Positions 34,536-42,199 of a DNA stretch of 52,448 bases are shown one piece after another. This stretch comes from Stutzerimonas stutzeri (GTDB lineage Bacteria; Pseudomonadota; Gammaproteobacteria; Pseudomonadales; Pseudomonadaceae). The DNA lies in assembly GCF_024448935.1 (NCBI RefSeq), contig NZ_JAMOIE010000025.1, forward strand, positions 1 through 52,448, read 5' to 3'. The notes under the pieces were generated by a model. That model had not been told where the DNA came from and ran no database searches. It saw only the letters and a list, made by a program, of their open reading frames with translations. The position numbers and the translations under genes are program-made. Position 1 is the stretch's first letter. Each line of letters starts with the position of its first letter.

Positions 34536-34838
34536 ATGCGCCACGTTGCTACCGAGCCGACGGAAACGACCTCAGACGTTACTTGCGACGCCTGTTGCCA
34601 AAGCACACGCGTTGAGGGCTATGGGCACCAGTTCGGTGTTCTTCAAGCTTGCTGGGGTTACGGTTCAAAGCATGATGGCGAGCGCTATGAGATTCACCTT
34701 TGTGAATCGTGCTTTTTCCGAACGCTGGCCATGCTTCGTCGCGAGCGAATGGTTAACACCATGTTCGATGATGAACCTGACGCCAATCAGGATGAGTTTG
34801 GTTTGGTGCGAAAGGATGATTTCTGGGCCGAAGGTTGA
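34536..34838 (+). CDS. conserved small protein with paired CxxC motifs
   Basis: The 100-residue product has DVTCDACCQ near 15-23 and HLCESCFFRTL near 55-65, a likely two-part zinc ribbon, and acidic C-terminal residues. I do not recognise a named family. GGAG lies 9 nt before the ATG at 34536; ATG 34530 and TTG 34521 are in frame upstream. First gene inside the terminal repeat, directly followed by the antitoxin-like gene; probably transposon backbone. Confidence 0.55.
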   Translation: MRHVATEPTETTSDVTCDACCQSTRVEGYGHQFGVLQACWGYGSKHDGERYEIHLCESCFFRTLAMLRRERMVNTMFDDEPDANQDEFGLVRKDDFWAEG

Positions 34839-35336
34839 GTGCGCCGATCAGGCAGCATTCGCAGTCACATGGTCAATGACTCAACGGCTCCTGCAGGCTT
34901 TGCATCCGCTGAGCCTGAAACTTTGGATATGCATGACCCCGGAGACAGTGTAAACAACCTCTTCGATAAGCTGGATTTGCCGAAAGGCCACTACTACCTG
35001 CATCTGGCTGTACTGGCGGGCCTGCCAGCTCCGTTGATCGCCGACCTGGCTCGGGAGCTTGGGCGATCGCCTGTGCAGATAGCGGAATGGGTCGGGATAT
35101 CTGCCTGCGGTGAATCAATGTCTGAAAAGGAGAGTGAGATTTACTGTCGCCTTGTCGAGACTCTGGATGTTCTGCTGGATTTATATGACGGCAACCTAGA
35201 AGGTGCGCTCCGATGGCTGACCACAACGAATATGCTGCTGGCAAATGCGCGGCCGGTCGATCTGGTGGTAACAGAAGCTGGAGGGCGTGCCGTACAGCAG
35301 GCCATTCATGCGATTGAACATGGCTTGCCTGTCTGA
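34839..35336 (+). CDS. MbcA/ParS-type antitoxin-like protein without visible toxin
   Basis: Up to 165 residues. The middle resembles a helix-turn-helix region (LAVLAGLPAPLIADLARELGRSPVQIAEWVGI). The C-terminus (GALRWLTTTNMLLANARPVDLVVTEAGGRAVQQAIHAIEHGLPV) matches the MbcA/ParS/Xre toxin-binding domain normally paired with a RES toxin. No RES gene follows; the next gene is on the other strand. The start is uncertain: GTG at 34839 has GAAGG upstream, ATG at 34869 has no clear site. It may be a solitary regulator of the transposon. Confidence 0.55.
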   Translation: MRRSGSIRSHMVNDSTAPAGFASAEPETLDMHDPGDSVNNLFDKLDLPKGHYYLHLAVLAGLPAPLIADLARELGRSPVQIAEWVGISACGESMSEKESEIYCRLVETLDVLLDLYDGNLEGALRWLTTTNMLLANARPVDLVVTEAGGRAVQQAIHAIEHGLPV

Positions 35337-35381
35337 CCCGCCCACGGTACCGGTGTCTGTTTCTGGCCGCAGTGAGCCGGA

Positions 35382-36380
35382 TCATGGGCTACTTGCATTG
35401 CCGGGGACGGCAGGCGGTGCATGCCTGAGCAGCTTTAGCTGCGCGAGGGCTTCGGACAAGCGCTCCTGTAAGCCCTGGGCTCTTTGTGCCTGAGCATCGG
35501 TGGCTTCGCCAAGCCGGGCGACTTCATCTTGCAAAGCGCGGCAGCGCTGCTCCAGTGCATCATTCGTACGCTCCATTCCGGTCAACGTGCTCCGGGCGAT
35601 CTCCAAGGCCTGAGTTTTCTGCGTGAGATGCTGTTCTTGAGCACGCTGATCCTTCTGCATCTGCCGCGCCTCGGTGAGTAGACGTGCATTGTCACGGTTA
35701 AGCTGGGTCAGCTCGTCCTGCTTAATGATCAGAGTCTGCCGGAGCTGTCGGAGCTCAACCTGCAATTGCTGAACTTGGGCTTCGTGACGCCGCTGGTCTT
35801 GCTCGCGCTGATCCTTGCTGGCCTGCCGGTAGTGTTCCAGTGCGTCACGTGCATGTTCATGCTTGTCCTCCAGCGACGCAATTTGGCTGTCGCGATCAAT
35901 CAGACGCATCTCCAAATCGGCATTGGCCTGCGCTAACCGCGCATTTTCCAGCTCGACCTGCTGGCACTTCTGCTGCTCGTGCTGCAGTGTCTGCTGAGCA
36001 GCGTTGAGCTGCTCCCCGAGCGTAGAAGACTGACCTTCAAGCTGCTCTATTCGGCTTTCAGCCTGCCGAATCTGGTCCTGGTAATCGAGTCGCTCCAGTG
36101 CCAGCTGTTCGCGTTCCTGTGCTACAGCTGCCTGAGCCTCTTCTCTGAGCTGCTCAGCGAGCAGGCTCACCAAATTGCCTAACTGCTCGCTGAGAGACGG
36201 AGCCGTTTGCCGGCCACGCTCAGTCTCTTCCATTTCTTTCAGGTAGCGATGAATGGTGGTTTTCGAGCCTGTGTTGCCAAGTTCGACCCGCACCGCATCG
36301 ATGCTGGGATTCTCGCCCCGCGCCAGGATGGTCCGGCGGGCCTTCTGAACCAATGCCTTGTTAATGCCGCCACGGGCCAT
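35382..36380 (-). CDS. TnpT/KfrA-like DNA-binding coiled-coil protein
   Basis: The 332-residue product has an N-terminal KfrA-type DNA-binding domain (residues 1-60: GGINKALVQKARRTILARG, DAVRVELGNTGSKTTIHRYL). A continuous coiled coil from about 80 to 315, rich in Gln/Glu/Arg/Leu, follows. Divergent from a tyrosine recombinase. This arrangement is that of tnpT-tnpS in Tn4651, where TnpT assists TnpS in cointegrate resolution at the intervening site. KfrA-type plasmid regulators share the fold, so the name rests on context. It probably represses its own promoter through the repeats at 36399-36427. Confidence 0.65.
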   Translation of the reverse strand: MARGGINKALVQKARRTILARGENPSIDAVRVELGNTGSKTTIHRYLKEMEETERGRQTAPSLSEQLGNLVSLLAEQLREEAQAAVAQEREQLALERLDYQDQIRQAESRIEQLEGQSSTLGEQLNAAQQTLQHEQQKCQQVELENARLAQANADLEMRLIDRDSQIASLEDKHEHARDALEHYRQASKDQREQDQRRHEAQVQQLQVELRQLRQTLIIKQDELTQLNRDNARLLTEARQMQKDQRAQEQHLTQKTQALEIARSTLTGMERTNDALEQRCRALQDEVARLGEATDAQAQRAQGLQERLSEALAQLKLLRHAPPAVPGNASSP

Positions 36381-36398
36381 GGTTGCTCCTACGATTTC

Positions 36399-36470
36399 GT
36401 ACTAGAGTACATACCATGTATTTACATACTAAATAGATCAGATGTAAAGCGAGATAATATGGGTTATTTC
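36399..36470. promoter_or_regulatory. putative resolution site and operators between tnpT-like and tnpS-like genes
   Basis: Two perfect 5-2-5 palindromes, GTACTAGAGTAC (36399-36410) and ATGTATTTACAT (36416-36427), have centres 17 bp apart and suit a dimeric regulator such as the KfrA-like protein. GAGATAA-TATGGG-TTATTTC (36451-36470) is a 7-6-7 inverted repeat with one mismatch, the format of a tyrosine-recombinase core with a 6-bp crossover region. It ends 10 bp before the recombinase start. Confidence 0.5.
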
Positions 36471-36480
36471 AGATACGATA

Positions 36481-37530
36481 ATGAAGCATTATCCAATATC
36501 AGTTGTGAAAAACGCCTCATATCGTCGTTCTCAGGTACACAAAGGGCCATCACAGGCAATGAAGGATGTCGGACGCTATCTTCAGGCTGGAACGCGAGAA
36601 AACACTCGCCGTAGCTACCAGTCGGCCATTGATCACTTCGAAGTGACATGGGGCGGCTTTCTGCCCGCGACAGGCGACAGCGTTGTCCGCTACTTGGTGG
36701 ACTACGCCGATACGCTGAGTGTGAACACGTTGAAGCAACGCTTGGCTGCTCTCGCTCAATGGCATATCACCCAAGGCTTTCCCGACCCAACGAAGACTCC
36801 CACGGTGCGTCAGGTGCTCAAGGGCATCCGCACCCTGCACCCAGCACAGGTCAAGCAAGCCGCCCCTTTGCAACTGAAGCACTTGGAACAGGCGGTACAG
36901 TGGTTGGCACTTGAGTCAGGGCGAGCTCGGATGCGGGACGATTTAGCGAGTCTGTTGCGCTGCCGGCGCGACATGGCATTGCTGCTGATCGGCTTCTGGC
37001 GGGGCTTTCGCAGTGATGAGCTCTGCAGGCTGCAGGTCGAGCATATTCAGGCCGAAACAGGCGCAGGCATGCGTCTGTTCCTGCCGCAGAGCAAGGGCGA
37101 CCGAGAAAACCTCGGTACGACGCACTACACGCCGGCGCTAAAGCGACTATGCCCGGTACAGGCCTATCTCGACTGGATCAGTGCTGCAGGTATCGTTCGT
37201 GGAGCCGTGTTCCGCCGCCTGGATCGCTGGGGGCATCTCAGCGAGGATGCTTTACATCCGGGTAGCCTGATCAGCTTGCTGCGCCAGATTCTGCAACGCG
37301 CCGGAATTCCCGCTGAACTGTATACCAGTCACTCCTTGCGCCGCGGCTTTGCTACGTGGGCCTCGGCCAATGGATGGGACCTCAAAGCCTTGATGACCTA
37401 TGTGGGCTGGAAAGACATCAAGTCGGCCATGCGGTACATCGATCCCGCTATTTCATTTGGTGGCCTGGCAGTCAGACCCGCTGTTGAATTCAATGCTGGC
37501 ACTTTGACTCAATTGCTAGCTTCTCACTAA
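36481..37530 (+). CDS. TnpS-like tyrosine recombinase
   Basis: The 349-residue site-specific recombinase has a core-binding domain (TRENTRRSYQSAIDHFEVTW near 38-57). The catalytic domain shows Arg I in GFWRGFRSDELCRL, HxxR in HSLRRGFATWASANGWD, a Trp in YVGWKDIKSAM and the nucleophile Tyr in MRYIDP. Divergent from the coiled-coil partner, as tnpS is from tnpT in Tn4651, where they resolve cointegrates. The ATG at 36481 lacks a clear ribosome site; ATG 36559 is an alternative that keeps all conserved parts. Unrelated at sequence level to the three gin recombinases. Confidence 0.75.
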   Translation: MKHYPISVVKNASYRRSQVHKGPSQAMKDVGRYLQAGTRENTRRSYQSAIDHFEVTWGGFLPATGDSVVRYLVDYADTLSVNTLKQRLAALAQWHITQGFPDPTKTPTVRQVLKGIRTLHPAQVKQAAPLQLKHLEQAVQWLALESGRARMRDDLASLLRCRRDMALLLIGFWRGFRSDELCRLQVEHIQAETGAGMRLFLPQSKGDRENLGTTHYTPALKRLCPVQAYLDWISAAGIVRGAVFRRLDRWGHLSEDALHPGSLISLLRQILQRAGIPAELYTSHSLRRGFATWASANGWDLKALMTYVGWKDIKSAMRYIDPAISFGGLAVRPAVEFNAGTLTQLLASH

Positions 37531-37604
37531 CATCGCTGCACGACTGAGAGGGGCGGCATCGCTCTTCGGGTGGGCGGTTCGCCTCCAACGGTAGAGGTAC
37601 CGGC

Positions 37605-38237
37605 ATGATACAAGCAGTAGTTTTCGATGTGTTTGGCACGCTTCTCCAGATAGGTGAGCGCCGCCATCCTTTCCGCCAACTGATGCAGCACCTGCGGCTT
37701 CAGGGCAGAACACCAAGGCCGGATGACGCACGGACTCTGATGACTCGAAATCTGGGCTTGGCTGGAGCTGCCGATTATTTCGGTGCGCAGTTGAGCAACT
37801 CTGAGTTAGCTAGCCTTGAAAGCGACCTTTTCACCGAGCTGGCCAGCGTTCGCCTTTTCGATGATGCGTTGGAGTCGCTAAATCAGCTAAAGAACGCCGG
37901 CCTGAAGCTCGCGTTGTGCTCCAATCTCGCAGCCCCATATGCGATTCCGGCCAAACTGTTACTGCCGTCGTTCGATGTTTACGGATGGAGCTTTGAGGTT
38001 GGGACAATAAAGCCTGAGCCTGCAATCTATCGTCAGATGATCGAACAGCTTGGCTGCGAAGCCTCCGCTATCGCAATGATCGGTGACACGTTGCAAGCCG
38101 ATATGCTTGGTCCAATTGGGCAAGGCATGCGGGGCTACCACCTACAGCGTGAAGGAAAAGCCGATCAGTGCGGCTTCGTCTCGCTGATGGACTTTGCAGC
38201 CCACGTTCTGCAATACCCACCGTCCGCCATCGGCTAA
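37605..38237 (+). CDS. HAD-superfamily hydrolase
   Basis: The 210-residue soluble hydrolase has motif I VVFDVFGTLL with nucleophile Asp8 (the usual second Asp is Phe, as in dehalogenase-type HADs). Motif II is LCSNLA, motif III Lys is in TIKPEPAIY, and motif IV is MIGDTLQADMLGP. The cap is a helical insert at about 18-90. The substrate is unknown. HAD genes commonly ride with TnpS/TnpT-type elements. Followed by a hairpin at 38238 and a convergent CDF gene. Confidence 0.75.
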   Translation: MIQAVVFDVFGTLLQIGERRHPFRQLMQHLRLQGRTPRPDDARTLMTRNLGLAGAADYFGAQLSNSELASLESDLFTELASVRLFDDALESLNQLKNAGLKLALCSNLAAPYAIPAKLLLPSFDVYGWSFEVGTIKPEPAIYRQMIEQLGCEASAIAMIGDTLQADMLGPIGQGMRGYHLQREGKADQCGFVSLMDFAAHVLQYPPSAIG

Positions 38238-38268
38238 AGCGGCGTCGCCAGTTTTAGCTGACGCCGCT
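38238..38268. terminator. hairpin between convergent HAD and CDF genes
   Basis: AGCGGCGTC, a 13-nt loop, GACGCCGCT: a perfect 9-bp stem directly after the HAD stop codon. There is no long U-tract, but the position suggests a terminator. Confidence 0.5.
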
Positions 38269-38323
38269 AGACCCGGATGGCTTACAGGCATGAAGACACC
38301 CTTTTTCTGTAACGGGAGCTCCT

Positions 38324-39214
38324 TCAACCCTTGAGCGCCAGAATACGCCGAGCGCCGTTTAGAACGATGAATCCCACAACGGTACCGATAATCAGGTCTG
38401 GGTAGTTTGACCCAGTCCAAGCGACGAGCGCTCCGGCGACTATAACCCCCATGTTGATGACCACATCATTGGCGGAGAATATCCAGCTCGCTTTCATGTG
38501 AGCACCACCTTCCCGGTGTTTGGAAATCAGCAGCAAACAACCCGTGTTGGCGAGCAATGCCAGGAACGCGACGGCCATCATTATCAGCGACTCGGGCTCG
38601 CTGCCGAATATAAAGCGTCTGACCACCTCTACGAGCACGCCGAGGGCCAAAATCAGCTGGAGCACACCAGCAAGGTGTGCAGCACGCACCTGCAGATTGA
38701 CGCTGCGCCCAACCGCATAAAGGGCCAGGCCGTACACTGCCGCGTCAGCGAACATGTCGAGCGAATCGGCAATCAGACCTGCGGACCTGGCGATCAGGCC
38801 AGCAGTCATCTCTACCACGAACATGAAGGCGTTGATGCCTAACAGTAAACGTAGGGAGCGGGATTCCTGTGTAGAGTTCGCCGGATTCTCGGCGGCTTTG
38901 ATCATCTCTGGGTCTGCCGCGACAGTTTTCTGAAGAGTGGCGCCTAGCCCTAACGTCGCCAGCTTTTTGGTTATGGGCTCAACGGCACTGTCATGCATGA
39001 CATCTAACCGACGGTCCGACAGATCAAAAGTCAGCTTCCGAACTCCGTCCAAACCATTCAGCGCCAAGCGGATCATTCGCTCTTCTGATGGACAATCCAT
39101 CTTGGGTACGGCGTAAACACTGACCCATTGCCCCGTCGTATCGGAAGGGTTTTGCATATCGGCATCAGCGGCTGGTGTCGCATCGCAGCCGCAGGGACCA
39201 TCGGACTTGCTCAT
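38324..39214 (-). CDS. CDF-family metal transporter with N-terminal HMA-like domain
   Basis: Inner-membrane cation exporter of 296 residues. Residues 28-95 form a heavy-metal-associated-like domain with the motif VPKMDCPSEERMIRLAL and a single Cys in place of CxxC. An extra Cys cluster, DGPCGCD, is at the extreme N-terminus. Residues 115-295 carry the CDF domain: AGLIADSLDMFADAAVYG with the Asp pair of TM2, SANDVVINMGV with the Asp of TM5. The cytosolic C-terminal domain is missing, which is unusual for CDF. Divergent from cadR, whose operator overlaps its promoter. Likely exports Cd/Zn. Confidence 0.78.
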   Translation of the reverse strand: MSKSDGPCGCDATPAADADMQNPSDTTGQWVSVYAVPKMDCPSEERMIRLALNGLDGVRKLTFDLSDRRLDVMHDSAVEPITKKLATLGLGATLQKTVAADPEMIKAAENPANSTQESRSLRLLLGINAFMFVVEMTAGLIARSAGLIADSLDMFADAAVYGLALYAVGRSVNLQVRAAHLAGVLQLILALGVLVEVVRRFIFGSEPESLIMMAVAFLALLANTGCLLLISKHREGGAHMKASWIFSANDVVINMGVIVAGALVAWTGSNYPDLIIGTVVGFIVLNGARRILALKG

Positions 39215-39255
39215 GATACGGCTCCACTTGAAATCGAAGATGGGATCATTAAAAG

Positions 39256-39274
39256 CCTTATAGCTACTATAAGG
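39256..39274 (-). promoter_or_regulatory. CadR (MerR-type) operator/promoter for the CDF gene
   Basis: A perfect 8-3-8 inverted repeat, CCTTATAG-CTA-CTATAAGG. On the minus strand it lies within TTGACC - 19 bp - TTTAAT, the over-long spacer that MerR-type activators correct by twisting DNA. It sits between the CDF gene and cadR and probably serves both. Confidence 0.8.
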
Positions 39275-39306
39275 TCAATAACGCAGAGCCGATGAGGATT
39301 CACACG

Positions 39307-39711
39307 ATGCGCATTGGTCAGTTAGCAAGGCTAATAGGGATTGATACACAGACGATCCGCTTCTATGAGCAGCAGGGCTTGTTGCCACCGCCTGATCGCC
39401 AGGCGAACGGCTATCGTGTCTACACCGAGAAGCATGGCGAGCGGCTAGCCTTCATCCGGCGCTGCCGAATCTTGAATCTGTCACTTCCAGAGATTCACGC
39501 ACTCCAAAGCTACCAGGATGACCCTCGCCAGCCTTGTACGGCCGTCAATGCCTTACTCGATGATCACATTTCTCAAGTCAGATCTCAGATAACCGCTCTG
39601 CAGTCACTCGAACGACAACTCGTTTCACTGCGGGCTAATTGCAACGATGGGCGGGAAGTTGAGGCTTGCGGCATTCTCGCCGGAATTAGCGAGGACGCAT
39701 GCATTAAATGA
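39307..39711 (+). CDS. cadR: CadR, MerR-family Cd(II)/Zn(II)-responsive activator
   Basis: The 134-residue dimeric regulator has a winged helix at 1-70 (MRIGQLARLIGIDTQTIRFYEQQGLL), a dimerisation helix at about 80-110, and metal-site residues Cys77 (RQPCTAV), Cys112 (ANCND) and Cys121 (EACGIL), as in the CadR/PbrR group. A further Cys lies at the C-terminus. The ATG at 39307 has GAGG upstream and starts at the conserved motif; ATG 39292 would add five residues. It activates the CDF gene through the box at 39256 and perhaps czcRS at 41878 through a similar promoter. Confidence 0.85.
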   Translation: MRIGQLARLIGIDTQTIRFYEQQGLLPPPDRQANGYRVYTEKHGERLAFIRRCRILNLSLPEIHALQSYQDDPRQPCTAVNALLDDHISQVRSQITALQSLERQLVSLRANCNDGREVEACGILAGISEDACIK

Positions 39712-39833
39712 ATGGCGTTGGGGCTCGCGGGCCTGATTACCCGACCAACGTGCGTGCCCCCAAATGGTTGCTCGTCCCTGTGGTTTGTGCGCCTTTGTAG
39801 TGGCGTTCGTCTCCATGCCGTATCACTTTTCAA

Positions 39834-41207
39834 TCAGGCATGCCGAGGAAAGGTGAGTTCGAACGTGGTCCGACCGTCTTTGCTGGCGACGGCCACGTGG
39901 CCTTTGTGGAGGTTCATCACTGAACGGACAATCGCTAGCCCCAAGCCTGCTCCACGAGGTTGTATGCCGTTCACGCGGTAAAAGCGGTCGAACAGGTGTG
40001 GGAGATGATCCGATTCGATAGTCGCGCCATGATTGGTGACAGCCAGCGAGACGATGTCTACGTCCTCCTCAAGGATCTTAAGTTCGACCGTACTGCCAGT
40101 ATTTGAATGCCGCAGCGCGTTGGATAGCAGGTTGGAAATGGCCCGCTGGACCATAAGTCGATTTCCCAAAATCATGGCATCGCCCGTTACTGTCGTAGCG
40201 ACTCCCGCTTCTTCGGCAAGGACTTCGAAGTATTCACATACGCGCCTCGCCTCGCTTCCTAAGGATAATTGTTCGAGCTTCAGTGCTGGGCTGGCGTGGC
40301 TGGCCTGGGCGAGAAACAGCATGTCTGACACGATTCGATCCATGCGTTCGAGTTCTTCAACCGACGACTCGATCACCTCCCGATAATGCTCCTTGCTTCG
40401 CTCACGCACCAAAGTCACCTGCGCCTTGCCTATCAGGTTGTTCAGCGGAGTTTTTAACTCATGAGCCACATCGTCCGAGAATTGTGACAGTTGCTGAACG
40501 CCGTCATCGAGTCGATGAAGCATTACGTTGAGGCTGTGCGCCAATGCCTGGAGCTCTTGCGGAAGCCGATCGGTGCGGATTCGGGGTGATAGGTCCTGTG
40601 TCGATACCTTAGTCGCCAAGGCCCGGAACTTGCGCAGCGGCCGCAAGCCATTTTGGGCGATTAGCCATCCAGCCAATCCGATCAATATCAGTAGCATCGG
40701 CACGGTCACTAAGGCCGAGCGCAGGAATGCAGCCACCAGCCGTTGATCGGCACTGCGATCTTGCGAAAGTAAAAGCGTCATTGGAGCCAGTCCCGGGACT
40801 TGGATTTGCTTGCGCCCGGTTAGCATCTGCACGCCATCTTTCGTTGTCCAGCCAAGATAGTCGCCGTCCCTGCTCACGAGATCCAGCTGCTGCGGCGCAT
40901 TGGCGAATCGGCCGATACTGAAAATGGGTGATTTCGCTGTATCGCCGATGACCGTAATCGAAAGGTTGTCATGGCCGAGTACGGTATCGCTCAATGCGTG
41001 TTGCCAGGAGCGGCCCATACGGGCTTTGGTGTCTTCGAGGAGTCCATGATCGATCTGAGAGAGCTTGGCCGTCACTTCCTCCTGGGCGCGCAGTTCCAGT
41101 TGGCGCACCAGTACCCAGTAGCTCAGTGCAATCAGCAGCGCGACCAAAGCGGCGCCGGTCAGTGTGATTTGAAGCGCGAGACGCGATGCGAGGCTGAGTG
41201 GCTTCAA
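39834..41207 (-). CDS. czcS: CzcS-like heavy-metal sensor histidine kinase (second copy)
   Basis: The 457-residue inner-membrane kinase has TM1 near 10-32, a periplasmic sensor to about 160, and TM2 near 163-183 (ALVTVPMLLILIGLAGWLIA). HAMP follows (NGLRPLRKFRALATKVS), then the HisKA box FSDDVAHELKTPLNNL and a HATPase domain with NLLSNALRHSN and GAGLGLAIVRSV. The TTG start at 41207 is chosen because GGAGG lies 7 nt upstream and TTGA overlaps the regulator stop. The kinase core is very close to that at 6906, suggesting a recent common ancestor and possible cross-phosphorylation. Confidence 0.82.
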   Translation of the reverse strand: MKPLSLASRLALQITLTGAALVALLIALSYWVLVRQLELRAQEEVTAKLSQIDHGLLEDTKARMGRSWQHALSDTVLGHDNLSITVIGDTAKSPIFSIGRFANAPQQLDLVSRDGDYLGWTTKDGVQMLTGRKQIQVPGLAPMTLLLSQDRSADQRLVAAFLRSALVTVPMLLILIGLAGWLIAQNGLRPLRKFRALATKVSTQDLSPRIRTDRLPQELQALAHSLNVMLHRLDDGVQQLSQFSDDVAHELKTPLNNLIGKAQVTLVRERSKEHYREVIESSVEELERMDRIVSDMLFLAQASHASPALKLEQLSLGSEARRVCEYFEVLAEEAGVATTVTGDAMILGNRLMVQRAISNLLSNALRHSNTGSTVELKILEEDVDIVSLAVTNHGATIESDHLPHLFDRFYRVNGIQPRGAGLGLAIVRSVMNLHKGHVAVASKDGRTTFELTFPRHA

Positions 41208-41878
41208 GGCCGCGCCTCCAGCACGTAGCCCACACCCCGGATGGTGTGTATCAGGCGATCGCCGAAGGGTTCGTCCACTTTCATCCGCAGGCGACGAATC
41301 GCAACATCCACCACATTGGTATCGCAGTCGAAATTGATGTCCCACACCATGGCAGTTATTTCCGTACGCGTGAGGACTTCGCCAGTCCGGCGCATGAGCA
41401 GATGCAGTAACGCAAATTCTTTGCTGGTGAGGTCGATACGCTGACCGCTCCGGTAAGCCCTATGCCGGCCCGGGTCCAGTTCGAGGTCGGCTACACGCAG
41501 GTTGCTCGGAAGTGCGACTGCCTCGCCTCGCCGCAACAGTGTCCGGATACGGGCAAGCAGCTCGGGGAACTGGAACGGCTTTACCAAATAGTCGTCGGCG
41601 CCGAGATCCAGACCGTGGACTTTTTGCTCTAGGCGGCCGTTGGCTGTCAGCATGATGACGCGTGTCTGCTTACGCCTTCTGATGAGTTCGAGCACCTCCC
41701 ATCCATCCATGGTCGGCAGATTCACATCCAGTAGCACGATGTCATAGTCGTTCTGCAGTGCCAGGTGAAATCCATCGAGCCCATCACTTGCGCAATCGAC
41801 GATGTACCCACATTCGATAAGACCCTGCTGCAGGTAGTCCGCAGCTTTGATTTCGTCTTCTACAACCAGGATGCGCAT
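41204..41878 (-). CDS. czcR: CzcR-like heavy-metal response regulator (second copy)
   Basis: The 224-residue OmpR-type regulator has a receiver opening MRILVVEDE, the phosphoacceptor Asp near 51 in IVLLDVNLPTMDGWEV, a Lys in DDYLVKPFQ, and a C-terminal winged helix ending TIRGVGYVLEARP. Same length as the regulator at 6235, with nearly the same recognition helix region (CDTNVVDVAIRRLRMKVD vs CDTNVIDVAIRRLRAKID), consistent with shared DNA targets. The start at 41878 aligns with it; the open frame to 41923 has no ribosome site. Its promoter is MerR-type (41923-41953). Confidence 0.85.
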   Translation of the reverse strand: MRILVVEDEIKAADYLQQGLIECGYIVDCASDGLDGFHLALQNDYDIVLLDVNLPTMDGWEVLELIRRRKQTRVIMLTANGRLEQKVHGLDLGADDYLVKPFQFPELLARIRTLLRRGEAVALPSNLRVADLELDPGRHRAYRSGQRIDLTSKEFALLHLLMRRTGEVLTRTEITAMVWDINFDCDTNVVDVAIRRLRMKVDEPFGDRLIHTIRGVGYVLEARP

Positions 41879-41922
41879 GTTTTCAGGTAACTCGGTAAGG
41901 AGGTGCGTGGTAAGCGGAACCA

Positions 41923-41953
41923 AAAATAATCCATGTAGTAACTATAAGGTCAA
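41923..41953 (-). promoter_or_regulatory. MerR/CadR-type promoter driving czcRS
   Basis: On the minus strand: TTGACC, 19 bp, TATTTT. The spacer and flanks carry CCTTATAG-TTA-CTACATGG, an imperfect version of the perfect CadR box at 39256. Both promoters begin TTGACCTTATAGT. This suggests that CadR activates the second czcRS. Confidence 0.65.
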
Positions 41954-42052
41954 GACGAAAGAGGTTTGGCTCTAGCGTGAAAGGCAGAGGCGAAATGATC
42001 TGCACAGGGAAGCGGGAAGCACTTTAACGCGGTAAAAGTCCTGCGGGGCTGT

Positions 42053-42068
42053 CTTGCAAATTTGTAAT
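42053..42068. promoter_or_regulatory. CzcR-type operator upstream of the second czcRS
   Basis: CTTGCAAATTTGTAAT, 14 of 16 matches to the recurrent palindrome. It lies about 100 bp upstream of the MerR-type czcRS promoter and beyond the oprD terminator, suggesting autoregulation of czcRS. Confidence 0.6.
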
Positions 42069-42121
42069 CTACCGGTCATTTGGTTGACCCGCAGCCCAAG
42101 GAGGTGCACTTAAGCAAAAAA

Positions 42122-42140
42122 AGGCGCCCTACGGGCGCCT
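42122..42140 (-). terminator. rho-independent terminator of the oprD-type porin gene
   Basis: On the minus strand AGGCGCCC-GTA-GGGCGCCT followed by seven T residues: a perfect 8-bp stem with a U-tract, 60 bp past the porin stop. Confidence 0.85.
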
Positions 42141-42199
42141 GAAACACATCTTCAAACCAAGGGAGCACAAAAAGAAGATGTGGTGTTGCTCGTAGTGCT

